Origin: Microbacterium sp. SZ1
GTDB lineage: Bacteria; Actinomycetota; Actinomycetes; Actinomycetales; Microbacteriaceae
Assembly: GCF_002362255.1 (NCBI RefSeq)
Contig: NZ_LPVV01000023.1
Coordinates: 124,001-188,000, forward strand
DNA length: 64,000 bases
Reading direction: 5' to 3'
Below are positions 43,317-51,495 of this stretch, one piece after another. A model generated the notes under the pieces. The model was not told the DNA's origin and searched no databases. It saw only the letters and a program-made list of their open reading frames with translations. Position numbers and translations under genes: made by a program. Positions within the stretch are counted from its first letter, which is position 1, and each line of letters begins with the position of its first letter.

Positions 43317-44693
43317 ATGAAGTATGCGGACTCGATCGTCGACCTCGTCGGCGACACCCCCCTCGTGAAGCTCCAGCGGGTCACCGAGGGCATCGAGTGC
43401 ACACTCCTCGTGAAGCTCGAGTACCTGAACCCCGGCGGCTCCGCCAAGGACCGCATCGCCTCGCGGATCATCGACGCAGCCGAAGCCTCGGGCGAGTTGC
43501 AGCCGGGCGGCACGATCGTCGAGCCCACGAGCGGCAACACCGGGGTCGGCCTCGCGCTGGTCGCGCAGCAGCGCGGCTACGGATGCGTCTTCGTCGTGCC
43601 CGACAAGGTCGGCGAGGACAAGATCGACGTGCTCCGCGCGTACGGAGCCGAGGTCGTCGTGACCCCCACGTCGGTCGCCGCCGACAGCCCGGAGTCGTAC
43701 TACAGCGTCAGCGACCGACTGGCGCGGGAGATCCCCGGCGCGTTCAAGCCCAACCAGTACGAGAACCCGAACGGGCCCCGCAGCCATTACGAGACCACGG
43801 GGCCGGAGATCTGGCGCGACACCGACGGCCGGATCACGCACTTCGTCGCCGGCGTCGGCACGGGAGGGACCATCACCGGGACCGGTCGGTACCTGCGCGA
43901 GGTCTCCGACGACCGGGTGCGCATCGTCGGGGTCGACCCCGAGGGCAGCGTCTACAGCGGCGGCACCGGTCGCCCGTACCTCGTCGAGGGGGTGGGGGAG
44001 GACATCTGGCCCGGCGCCTACGATCCGACCGTGCCGCACGAGATCGTCGCGGTCGACGACGCGGAGGCCTTCGCGATGACCCGTCGCCTCGCCCGCGAGG
44101 AGGGCATCCTCGTCGGCGGATCGAGCGGCATGGCGGTCGTCGGTGCTCTGCGCGTCGCCCGCGAGCTGCCCGCGGACGCGGTGATGGTCGTCCTCCTGCC
44201 CGACGGCGGGCGCGGGTACCTGAGCAAGATCTTCAACGACGGCTGGATGCGATCCTACGGCTTCAGCGACGTCGAGGACGGCGAGACAGTCGCGGATGTG
44301 CTGGCCGCCCGCGCACCGCGCCAGGGCGGCGGCATCCCCGACCTCGTGCACGCGCACCCCACCGACACGGTCCTCGAGGCGATCGGCCTGCTGACGGAGT
44401 ACGACGTCTCGCAGCTCGTGGTGCTCAGCGCCGAGCCGCCGGTCATGATGGGCGAGGTCGTCGGCACGGTCGACGAGAAGGGTCTGCTCGACCTCCTCTT
44501 CCGCGGCGACGCCAAGCCGACGGATGCCGTGGGCGAGCACGTCGGGGAGAGGCTGCCGCTCATCGGCATCCATGCTCCGATCGCCCAGGCGCGCACGGCG
44601 CTCGCCGACGCGGACGCGCTGCTCGTCACGGAAGGCGGACGACCGCACACCGTGCTCACCCGGCAGGACCTGCTCGCGTATCTGTCTCGCTGA
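43317..44693 (+). CDS. cbs: Cystathionine beta-synthase
   Basis: 458 residues. An N-terminal fold-type II PLP domain with Schiff-base Lys44 in NPGGSAKDRIAS, the EPTSGNTGVGLALVAQQRGY substrate motif and the phosphate loop GVGTGGTITGTGRYL make up the catalytic part. Two CBS domains (about 335-455) form a regulatory module, and GGIPDLVHAHPTDTVLEAIGLL starts the first. It condenses serine and homocysteine to cystathionine, the first step of reverse transsulfuration. It lies 53 bp before metB/cystathionine gamma-synthase-lyase, a usual partner. No N-terminal heme motif is seen. Confidence 0.93.
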   Translation: MKYADSIVDLVGDTPLVKLQRVTEGIECTLLVKLEYLNPGGSAKDRIASRIIDAAEASGELQPGGTIVEPTSGNTGVGLALVAQQRGYGCVFVVPDKVGEDKIDVLRAYGAEVVVTPTSVAADSPESYYSVSDRLAREIPGAFKPNQYENPNGPRSHYETTGPEIWRDTDGRITHFVAGVGTGGTITGTGRYLREVSDDRVRIVGVDPEGSVYSGGTGRPYLVEGVGEDIWPGAYDPTVPHEIVAVDDAEAFAMTRRLAREEGILVGGSSGMAVVGALRVARELPADAVMVVLLPDGGRGYLSKIFNDGWMRSYGFSDVEDGETVADVLAARAPRQGGGIPDLVHAHPTDTVLEAIGLLTEYDVSQLVVLSAEPPVMMGEVVGTVDEKGLLDLLFRGDAKPTDAVGEHVGERLPLIGIHAPIAQARTALADADALLVTEGGRPHTVLTRQDLLAYLSR

Positions 44694-44734
44694 CGCCTGG
44701 CGTAACGGGCCGGCCGCGGTCGCGACCGCCGACG

Positions 44735-44740
44735 TAGGCT
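44735..44740 (+). promoter_or_regulatory. -10 box of a leaderless metB promoter
   Basis: TAGGCT is followed by GAGGAT and ATG 44747. The GAGGA could alternatively act as a very close ribosome site. Confidence 0.45.
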
Positions 44741-44746
44741 GAGGAT

Positions 44747-45901
44747 ATGTCCGAGCACTCCTTCGCCACCCGAGCCATCCACGCGGGCCAGGAGCCCGAT
44801 CCGACCACCGGGTCGATCATCCCGCCGATCTACCAGGCCTCCACGCACGTGCAGGACGGCATCGGCGGGTTCCGCGAGGGGTACGAGTACAACCGTGCGG
44901 GCAACCCGACGCGCTCGTCGCTCGAGACGCAGCTCGCGGCGCTCGAGGGCGGCACACGCGCGCTCTCGTTCGCGTCGGGGCTCGCCGCGGAGGACGCGCT
45001 GCTGCGCGGCATCCTGTCTCCGGGCGACCATGTGCTGCTCAGCAACGACGCGTATGGCGGGACCTACCGACTGCTGACCAAGGTGCTCTCCAAGTGGGGC
45101 ATCGTGACCACCACCGTCGAGCTGTCCGACCCCGACGCCGTGCGTGCGGCGATTCGTCCCGAGACGAAGATCGTCTGGATCGAGACGCCGAGCAACCCGC
45201 TGCTCAAGATCGTCGACATCGCCGCCATCGCCGAGATCGCGCACGCCGCCGGCGCCCTCGCGGTCGTCGACAACACGTTCGCCTCGCCCGCGCTGCAGCA
45301 GCCGCTCGCGCTGGGCGCCGACCTCGTCGTGCACTCCACCACCAAGTACCTCGGCGGGCACTCCGACGTGCTCGGCGGCGCCGTGGTGTTCGGCGACGAC
45401 CGATTCGTCGACGACGTCAAGTTCCAGCAGTTCGCGGTCGGCGCCGTGTCGGCCCCGTTCGACGCGTGGCTCACGACCCGGGGCATCAAGACCCTGGCGG
45501 TGCGCATGCGGCAGCACTCCGAGAACGCTCAGGCCGTGGCCGAGTGGGCGGCGGGCCGTCCGGAGTTCTCCGAGGTCTATCACCCGGGTCTCGAGGATCA
45601 TCGCGGGCACGAGGTCGCCGCACGGCAGATGAGCGGATTCGGCGGGATGCTGTCGCTCGGCCTTGCGGCAGGGCCCGCGGCCGCGAAGGCCTTCGCCGAG
45701 TCGACCGAGCTGTTCCAGCTCGCGGAGTCCCTGGGCGGCGTCGAGTCGCTGATCGGCTACCCGCCCGACATGACCCATGCGTCGGTGCGCGGGACCGAGC
45801 TCGCGGTTCCCGAGAACATCGTGCGGCTGTCGGTGGGCATCGAGGACGGCGGCGACCTCGTCGCCGACCTGGAGCAGGCGCTCGCCCGCATCTCGCGCTG
45901 A
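44747..45901 (+). CDS. metB: Cystathionine gamma-synthase / gamma-lyase
   Basis: 384-residue Cys/Met-metabolism PLP enzyme. Motifs: PPIYQASTHVQDGIGGFREGYEYNRAGNPTRSSLETQLAALEGG, the Asp of AVVDNTFASPALQQPL and Schiff-base Lys200 in HSTTKYLGGHSDVLGG. The family either builds cystathionine from an activated homoserine and cysteine, or cleaves it. Next to cbs, cleavage to cysteine is plausible, but the YNRAGNPTR form with these neighbours is also usual for MetB. The two activities are hard to separate by sequence. Confidence 0.92.
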   Translation: MSEHSFATRAIHAGQEPDPTTGSIIPPIYQASTHVQDGIGGFREGYEYNRAGNPTRSSLETQLAALEGGTRALSFASGLAAEDALLRGILSPGDHVLLSNDAYGGTYRLLTKVLSKWGIVTTTVELSDPDAVRAAIRPETKIVWIETPSNPLLKIVDIAAIAEIAHAAGALAVVDNTFASPALQQPLALGADLVVHSTTKYLGGHSDVLGGAVVFGDDRFVDDVKFQQFAVGAVSAPFDAWLTTRGIKTLAVRMRQHSENAQAVAEWAAGRPEFSEVYHPGLEDHRGHEVAARQMSGFGGMLSLGLAAGPAAAKAFAESTELFQLAESLGGVESLIGYPPDMTHASVRGTELAVPENIVRLSVGIEDGGDLVADLEQALARISR

Positions 45902-46063
45902 CGGTCACGGGCGGTCCGCAGCGCGGGCCTGACCGCGCACATGCATGCCGAGAACGCGGATGCAGATCGGGGAACGCCCAGGCGGGCATGCATCCGGCAT
46001 CCGGGCATGCAGGTGTGCAGCAGGCGAAGCGCCGCCGGGCGGGGGAGTAGCATGGGTGCTTCG

Positions 46064-46079
46064 CTCGAATCGATTCGAG
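46064..46079. promoter_or_regulatory. 16-bp perfect palindrome before the Bcr/CflA exporter gene
   Basis: CTCGAATCGATTCGAG lies 28 bp before GTG 46108 and just after a TAGCAT box (46048-46053), so it would cover the start of transcription. It is a good operator candidate for a TetR- or MarR-type repressor encoded elsewhere. Confidence 0.55.
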
Positions 46080-46107
46080 ACTCATCCCCCCTCCCCGGAA
46101 AGCCCCT

Positions 46108-47472
46108 GTGTCTGACGCGCCCCGCACCGATACCGTCCCCACCATCTCCACGCCCGATCGCACGGCGACCGGCAGCATCCGCGTGCCGTCGTCGACCGGC
46201 GCCATCCGCACGCTCGGCTCGAATCCGGCCACTGCGCCGATCATGCTCCACCCCGGAGACTCGATCTCGAACGGCCGGCGCGCGCTGTACATCGTGCTGC
46301 TTGGTGCCCTGACCGCGCTCGGCCCCTTCACGATCGACCTCTACCTGCCGGCGTTCCCGGTTCTGGAGGAGGACTTCCAGACCACAGCCGCCGCCGTGCA
46401 GCTGACCCTGACCGGCACCATGATCGGGTTCGCGCTCGGCCAGCTCGTCGTGGGCCCTCTCAGTGACAAGGTCGGTCGCCGTGTACCGCTCATCGCCGTG
46501 ACCGCGCTGCACGTGCTGGCGAGCTTCGCGGCGGCGTTCGCGCCGACGCTGCCGCTGCTCGGTGGGGCACGCGTACTCATGGGCGTCGGCGCCGCGGCCG
46601 GCGGCGTCGTGGCCATGGCCATCGTGCGCGACCTCTTCGGCGGACGCCGCCTCGTCGTGATGCTCTCCCGCCTGGCCCTCGTATCGGGCGTTGCCCCCGT
46701 GGCGGCTCCGCTCATCGGCTCATGGCTGCTGACCCTCATGCCGTGGCAGGGGATCTTCATCGTGCTGGCGCTGTACGGCGTCGTGATGCTCGTCTCGACG
46801 CTGATCTTCGTGCCGGAGACCCTGCCCGTCGCCCGACGTCAGGAGAAGGGCGGAGCGACGGTCCTGCAGCGATACCGCTCGGTGTTCTCCGACCGTGTGT
46901 TCATCGGCGTGCTGATCATCGGCGGCATGACGTTCTCCGGTCTGTTCTCGTATCTGTCGGCATCGCCGTTCCTGTTCCAGCAGACGCACGGGCTCGATGC
47001 GCAGCAATACGGACTCCTGTTCGCCGTGAACTCGCTCGGCGTGGTGATCGGCGTGCAGGCGGCATCCCGGCTGGCAGCGCGTTTCGGACCGCAGTGGGTC
47101 ATGGCGTTCTCGACTGCCGTGCTGCTGGTTGCGGGCACCGCGATCATCGTGACCGATCAGCTCGGGCTCGGGCTGTGGGGAACCGTGGTGCCGTTGTTCT
47201 TCTTCATGACGGCGTGCGGGTTCACGATGCCGAACGTCCAGGTGCTCGCGCTCGACCGCCACGGCAAGGCAGCCGGCACCGCGGCATCCGTCATCGGCGC
47301 GACCAACTTCGGCGTCGCGGGGCTCATCTCACCGGTCGTCGGCTGGATCTCGAAGGGAGCGGGAATCACGGCCACCACGATGGCGTCGGTGATGGTCGGC
47401 TGCGCGGTGATCGCCATCCTGGCGCTCTGGTTCGTCGTGCGGCCACGGAGCGTCGGGATGCTCACTCCCTGA
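46108..47472 (+). CDS. Bcr/CflA-family drug-resistance MFS transporter
   Basis: 454 residues. A roughly 55-residue hydrophilic N-terminal extension precedes 12 membrane segments. The family signature LTALGPFTIDLYLPAFPVLEEDFQTTAAAVQLTLTGTMIGFALGQLVVGPLSDKVGRR includes the MFS loop 2-3 motif GPLSDKVGRR. Members expel chloramphenicol, bicyclomycin and similar compounds by proton antiport. GTG start at 46108 follows GGAAAG. It is monocistronic behind a perfect 16-bp palindrome, which suggests inducible control. Substrate unknown. Confidence 0.9.
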   Translation: MSDAPRTDTVPTISTPDRTATGSIRVPSSTGAIRTLGSNPATAPIMLHPGDSISNGRRALYIVLLGALTALGPFTIDLYLPAFPVLEEDFQTTAAAVQLTLTGTMIGFALGQLVVGPLSDKVGRRVPLIAVTALHVLASFAAAFAPTLPLLGGARVLMGVGAAAGGVVAMAIVRDLFGGRRLVVMLSRLALVSGVAPVAAPLIGSWLLTLMPWQGIFIVLALYGVVMLVSTLIFVPETLPVARRQEKGGATVLQRYRSVFSDRVFIGVLIIGGMTFSGLFSYLSASPFLFQQTHGLDAQQYGLLFAVNSLGVVIGVQAASRLAARFGPQWVMAFSTAVLLVAGTAIIVTDQLGLGLWGTVVPLFFFMTACGFTMPNVQVLALDRHGKAAGTAASVIGATNFGVAGLISPVVGWISKGAGITATTMASVMVGCAVIAILALWFVVRPRSVGMLTP

Positions 47473-47503
47473 TCGTTCAGCCGCGACCCGGCAGAATGGT
47501 GCG

Positions 47504-48133
47504 ATGAGATCGCGAACGCTGCTGTGGTGGGGACTGGGAACACTCGTGGCGTCCGCGCTGCTCGGAGCGGCGATCGTGTTCGGCTACACCGAGCCGCCAG
47601 GCTTCGATCGGTGGTGGAACGAGGCGATCGTTCAGCACCGCGCCGACTGGATGCTGACGGGCGCTCTCGTGCTCGACCACATCGGCGGCGGCTGGGTGGC
47701 GATCCTCGTCGTTCCGCTGCTCGTGATCATCGCGCTCCTGCTGGCGAGACGCTGGCGCGGAGCAGTGTTCGCCGCGGCGGCATTCCTGGCCAGCGCCGCG
47801 CTCGTGCAGCTCCTGAAGAACCTCTTCGGCAGGGCGCGGCCGGAGGACATGATCGTGACGAGCGACTTCGGCTCGTTCCCCTCCGGGCATACCGCCAACG
47901 CCGCGACGATCGCCCTGGTCCTCTGTCTGCTCTTCCCGCGGGTGTGGGTCGCGCTCGTGGGTGCCGCATGGATCGTGGCCATGGCCGTCTCGCGGACGCT
48001 GCTCTCCGTGCACTGGGCGACCGATACGCTCGGTGGCGCGCTCGTCGGCGCGAGTGCGGTGCTGCTCATCGCGGCCGTCATGCTGCCGTGGGCGCGCACG
48101 ACGTCGAAGCGCATACCGAGGTCGATAGGCTGA
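47504..48133 (+). CDS. PAP2-family membrane phosphatase
   Basis: 209 residues, with five to six hydrophobic segments and the three-part acid phosphatase motif: KNLFGRARP, FPSGHTAN and SRTLLSVHWATDTLGG with the catalytic histidines. The active site faces the outside of the membrane. Likely substrates are undecaprenyl pyrophosphate or phosphatidate-type lipids. A CAGAAT box lies 6 nt before ATG 47504, fitting a leaderless message. The GNAT gene follows after 32 bp. Confidence 0.92.
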   Translation: MRSRTLLWWGLGTLVASALLGAAIVFGYTEPPGFDRWWNEAIVQHRADWMLTGALVLDHIGGGWVAILVVPLLVIIALLLARRWRGAVFAAAAFLASAALVQLLKNLFGRARPEDMIVTSDFGSFPSGHTANAATIALVLCLLFPRVWVALVGAAWIVAMAVSRTLLSVHWATDTLGGALVGASAVLLIAAVMLPWARTTSKRIPRSIG

Positions 48134-48165
48134 CCATCGTTTCCCGCACTCACCGAGGAGTCGTC

Positions 48166-48768
48166 GTGCCCCGCATCCGCCCCTACCGTCCGTCCGATCG
48201 CGCAGCGATGTACGAGATCTGCCTGAAGACGGCGGATGCCGGCAAGGACGCGACCGGCATCTTCTCCGACGGCGAGCTGTGGGGCGACCTGTTCGCCGTG
48301 CCCTATGTCGAGAGGCATCCCGATCTCGCCTGGGTGGTCGAGTCGGACGACCAGCGCGTGATCGGCTATATCGTCGCGACCGACGACACCGACGCGTTCC
48401 AGACCTGGTTCCGTGACGAGTGGTGGCCGGCGCTCGCCGCGAAGTACCCGCGCGCGGCCGAACCCTCGACCCGCGAGGAGAAGATGATCGAGTACGGGTA
48501 TCGGCAGGGGCCGGGCACGAACGCGAATGCCGCGGAATACCCCGCCCACCTGCACATCGATCTGCTCCCCGAGACGCAGGGCCAGGGGCTGGGACGACGC
48601 CTCATCGAGACGCTCTTCGCCGAGCTCACGCGGCGCGGGGTCCGTGCGCTGCACCTCGGGATGGACCCCGCGAACACCGGGGCCGCGGCGTTCTACGAGC
48701 GACTGGGCATGACGCCGCTGCCCGCTGAGCCGGGTGGACAGGTGTACGGAGTGCGCTTCACGCAGTAG
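48166..48768 (+). CDS. GNAT-family N-acetyltransferase
   Basis: 200 residues. The acetyl-CoA-binding motif A is LHIDLLPETQGQGLGRRLIETLFAEL (Q/RxxGxG/A as QGQGLG), followed by GVRALHLGMDPANTGAAAFYERLGM. The N-terminal RIRPYRPSDRAAMYEICLKTADAG and the long insert TWFRDEWWPALAAKYP resemble the acetyltransferase-like domain seen with O-GlcNAcase proteins. Its amine substrate is unknown. GTG 48166 follows CCGAGGAGTC. Confidence 0.88.
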   Translation: MPRIRPYRPSDRAAMYEICLKTADAGKDATGIFSDGELWGDLFAVPYVERHPDLAWVVESDDQRVIGYIVATDDTDAFQTWFRDEWWPALAAKYPRAAEPSTREEKMIEYGYRQGPGTNANAAEYPAHLHIDLLPETQGQGLGRRLIETLFAELTRRGVRALHLGMDPANTGAAAFYERLGMTPLPAEPGGQVYGVRFTQ

Positions 48769-48785
48769 TTGCGTCGCGTGCGGAA

Positions 48786-48845
48786 ACGACCGAGGGGCCC
48801 CACTGCGTGAGGCCCCTCGGTCATATGGCGGTGACGGCGGGACTC
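48786..48845. repeat. Truncated duplicate of tRNA-Ser 3' end plus terminator
   Basis: This 60-bp segment repeats 48894-48953 with five mismatches at an offset of 108 bp. It carries the hairpin GAGGGGCC/GGCCCCTC and then GGTGACGGCGGGA, the last part of tRNA-Ser in complement. Beyond that the tRNA likeness stops. Confidence 0.75.
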
Positions 48846-48893
48846 CGCTCTTCGCTGCGCTCAGGGCTCCCCGAATCCCACAGTGCTCGATAG

Positions 48894-48953
48894 ACGACTG
48901 AGGGGCCCCACTTCGTGAGGCCCCTCGGTCGTCTGGCGGTGACGGCGGGATTC
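48894..48953. repeat. Direct-repeat partner spanning the tRNA-Ser terminator and 3' end
   Basis: Second copy of the 60-bp repeat. It includes the intact tRNA 3' end. The 48 bp between the copies (48846-48893) contain no recognisable gene. Confidence 0.75.
48900..48926 (-). terminator. tRNA-Ser terminator hairpin
   Basis: GAGGGGCC and GGCCCCTC form an 8-bp stem around an 11-nt loop 10 bp beyond the tRNA 3' end. It lacks a clear U-run on the minus strand. Confidence 0.55.
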
Positions 48954-49021
48954 GAACCCGCGGTTGCTTGCACAACACACGCTTTCCAAGCGTGCTCCTT
49001 CGGCCGCTCGGACACGTCACC
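48937..49021 (-). tRNA. trnS: tRNA-Ser (GGA anticodon)
   Basis: An 85-nt class II tRNA on the minus strand. Acceptor arms GGTGACG and CGTCACC pair, with discriminator G. The anticodon loop TTGGAAA holds GGA (complement at 48985-48987). A long variable arm and T-arm GCGGGTTCGAATCCCGC are present. CCA is not encoded. Its 5' end faces the daptide cluster, and its 3' end carries a partial duplication. Confidence 0.96.
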
Positions 49022-49130
49022 AGGAAACAACCTCCTCAGTCTATCCGATCGGTCGAGCAGCGCATGACCAGCCCGCCTCGAGGGCGAAAGAGCGCGTCCT
49101 CCGCAGGTTTCTCGACTCGAGTGAAAAATA

Positions 49131-49157
49131 TTGATACACGAATGAGGTGTGTATAGC
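49131..49157 (+). promoter_or_regulatory. Candidate promoter of the daptide cluster
   Basis: TTGATA (49131-49136) and TATAGC (49152-49157) are separated by 15 bp in an AT-rich pocket between tRNA-Ser and the first biosynthetic gene. Transcription would start near 49164, which favours the GTG at 49202 over that at 49163 as start codon. Confidence 0.4.
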
Positions 49158-49201
49158 TTCAGGTGAAGACGCACGAGCGTCGCAGAGCATCGGGGGCTGG
49201 G

Positions 49202-50221
49202 GTGGACGGATCTGAGGTCGTCGGGGCGCGTGCGCTCCGCGAGTTCCTCACGGGGGAGCGGAACATCTACCGCCGGGTGTTCCTGGTCGATGTCGATGCA
49301 CCGGCGGAAGCCGTCATCCATGCGGCGGGTGCTCACGATGCCGTCCTCCTACCGGAGGGCACGGCATCCCCCGCTACGTCCGCCGCGCTCTCCCGCTACA
49401 GCGGCCGGCTCGAGGAGAGCGGCGACGAGATGCTGTTCGGAGAGACCGCCGTCGAGCTCCAGGACTACGTTGCGGCAGGCTTCGTGCAGCTCGTCGGTCC
49501 CACCGTGGTCGCCGTCCTCGACATGCCGGGATGGGAGGCCTTTCTCGACGACGCGCGCCTCGCCCGTCGCACGGGCGTCTTCCCGTCGGCGCTCCTCGAC
49601 CCGCGGGTGGTTCTCGCCGAGCGGTCGGCACTCGAGAGACCTCGCGCGATCGAGATCCCGAACGCGATCAGGGTGCGCGCCGACGGCGCATTCACCGTCG
49701 GCATGAGGGGCGAGGTCGTCGGCCACATCGTGCAGACGCCGGATCGACTCACGGAACCCTTCGCGCGGGGAGCGAGGCTCGGCGGCGCCCCATCCATCGA
49801 GGAGCTCACCGCCCCGGGTCCCGGCCGTGACGCGACGGCGCGCTATCTGCGGGCCATCGACCTCCTCAGGATGCTCCGGGTCGTGAACGGCGTGCGGGTC
49901 AGTGGATTCGGATGGTCGCTGATCGACGACGACAGAGCGGACGCGGAGCCGTCGGCCTCGGATCCCTTCCTCCTCGACACCGCCGAAGGATTCGTGCTCG
50001 CCGATGTCGATTCCCGCCGCCGACGAGCCCTGTCGCTGCTGACCGCCGTGGTCGTGGAAGCGACGCAGACATCGAGCGCGCGAGAACTCGCCGTCGAGAG
50101 GATCGCCCGGCGCCTCACGGTCTCCGCGTCGGATGCCGGTCGACTCTGCGAGGACGCCATCGGGGCGCTGGGTATCTCCTTCGGTATCTCGACCGAGGGA
50201 GCGGAGGCGGCACGCCGATGA
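49202..50221 (+). CDS. mpaD: Daptide-cluster RiPP recognition protein (MpaD-like)
   Basis: 339 residues with no catalytic motif I can recognise. Its place at the head of a daptide operon matches MpaD, the RRE-type protein that binds the leader peptide and brings precursor to the enzymes. The C-terminal third (RALSLLTAVVVEATQTSSARELAVERIARRLTVSASDAGRLCEDAIGALGI) looks like a winged-helix/PqqD-like fold. GTG 49202 is chosen from promoter position and GGGGGCTGGG; GTG 49163 in frame would add 13 residues. Its end overlaps the aminotransferase start (ATGA). Confidence 0.78.
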   Translation: MDGSEVVGARALREFLTGERNIYRRVFLVDVDAPAEAVIHAAGAHDAVLLPEGTASPATSAALSRYSGRLEESGDEMLFGETAVELQDYVAAGFVQLVGPTVVAVLDMPGWEAFLDDARLARRTGVFPSALLDPRVVLAERSALERPRAIEIPNAIRVRADGAFTVGMRGEVVGHIVQTPDRLTEPFARGARLGGAPSIEELTAPGPGRDATARYLRAIDLLRMLRVVNGVRVSGFGWSLIDDDRADAEPSASDPFLLDTAEGFVLADVDSRRRRALSLLTAVVVEATQTSSARELAVERIARRLTVSASDAGRLCEDAIGALGISFGISTEGAEAARR

Positions 50222-51495
50222 CCTCACCGCACGCAGGGACCTCACCGCACGCACTGTGGCCGGCGATGCTTCCGGCAGACACCGTCTTCTCCCCGTCGCA
50301 GACGGCGATCGGCGCCGAGGGCAACCGCATCCGGTACGCCGACGGATCCTCGCGATTGTGCGCGACGAGCGGGCTGTGGAACGTGCCGCTCGGATTCGGG
50401 AATCCGGCAGTATCGGAGGCCGTCACCAGAGCGACGCGTGATGCGTCGTACCTGACCCTCTTCCGATCGCCGAACCGGTACGCGCAGATCGCGGCGGAGA
50501 GACTGCTCGAGATCGCCGGCCCGGCCAGATACAGCCGCGTGATCTTCTCGACCTCGGGCGGCGCGGCCAACGACGCGGGGATGAAACTCGCACGACAGTA
50601 CTGGTCGCACCGAGGAGCTGCCTCCCGATCCCTCGTCGTCGGGCTGCGAGGCAGCTACCACGGCACGATGTACGGCAGTCACGCGCTCAGCGGCGACGAC
50701 CTCCTGCAGGAGGCGTACGGCGTCGATCGTCGCTCGGTCAGGCATGTGGCGCACGACGATGACGGAGAAGAGCTCGGCACCCTTCTGCGTCGCGAGGGGG
50801 CCCGGGTCGCGGCGGTGGTCGTCGAGCCGGTTCTGGGCAGCGGAGCCCGCCCGCTGACCGATGCCTTCGTCGCCCACCTTCTCGCGCTGCGGGAGGAGTA
50901 CGGTTTCCTCGTCGTCGCGGACGAGGTCGCGACCGGCTTCGGCCGGACAGGGCAGATGTTCGCGAGCGATGGATGGTCGGTCGCGCCCGATGTCCTGATC
51001 CTCTCCAAAGCACTGACCAATGGGGCGATGGGTGCCGCCGCCCTGCTCGTCGGACCGCGTGTGGCGTCGGAGTTCGTCCGCGGCGGGTGGACGTTCGTGC
51101 ACGGAGAGACGCAAGCGGGGACACCGGCGTGCGCGGCCGCGATCCTCGCCGTCATCGACGAGATCGAGCGCATCGACGTGATCGAGTCAGTACGCGCGCT
51201 CGCCGAGGACCTCGCCGGCGTCGCCGATTCGATGAGGGCCGATGGGCTGATCACCCGCGTCACGGGAAGGGGATGCTTCCTGGGACTGGACCTCCGCACG
51301 GACGAGGGCGGTGCGCTGTCCGGACGGCAGGTCCTCGAGGTCGTCGCCGCCATCGCGGATCACGGCGTGCAGGTGCAGCCGGGCCCGAGCGGGATAGGAC
51401 TGATTCCCGCCTACGGGTTCGACGCGGCCGACCTCCTCGAGATGGACGCCGCAGTGCGTGCGGGGCTGGCGCAGGCGCGGAGCGCGTGGACATGA
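50218..51495 (+). CDS. mpaC: Daptide-type RiPP aminotransferase (class III, MpaC-like)
   Basis: 425 residues, a class III PLP enzyme related to GabT. It has FSTSGGAANDAGMKLARQYW, the PLP-binding Asp235 in VVADEVATGFGRTGQMF and Schiff-base Lys264 in ILSKALTNGAMGAAALLV. In the published daptide pathway this enzyme aminates the methyl-ketone left after oxidative decarboxylation of the C-terminal threonine. It overlaps the upstream gene by 4 bp and the downstream dehydrogenase-like gene by 4 bp. The role is inferred from cluster identity; the fold and cofactor are clear from sequence. Confidence 0.87.
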   Translation: MTSPHAGTSPHALWPAMLPADTVFSPSQTAIGAEGNRIRYADGSSRLCATSGLWNVPLGFGNPAVSEAVTRATRDASYLTLFRSPNRYAQIAAERLLEIAGPARYSRVIFSTSGGAANDAGMKLARQYWSHRGAASRSLVVGLRGSYHGTMYGSHALSGDDLLQEAYGVDRRSVRHVAHDDDGEELGTLLRREGARVAAVVVEPVLGSGARPLTDAFVAHLLALREEYGFLVVADEVATGFGRTGQMFASDGWSVAPDVLILSKALTNGAMGAAALLVGPRVASEFVRGGWTFVHGETQAGTPACAAAILAVIDEIERIDVIESVRALAEDLAGVADSMRADGLITRVTGRGCFLGLDLRTDEGGALSGRQVLEVVAAIADHGVQVQPGPSGIGLIPAYGFDAADLLEMDAAVRAGLAQARSAWT

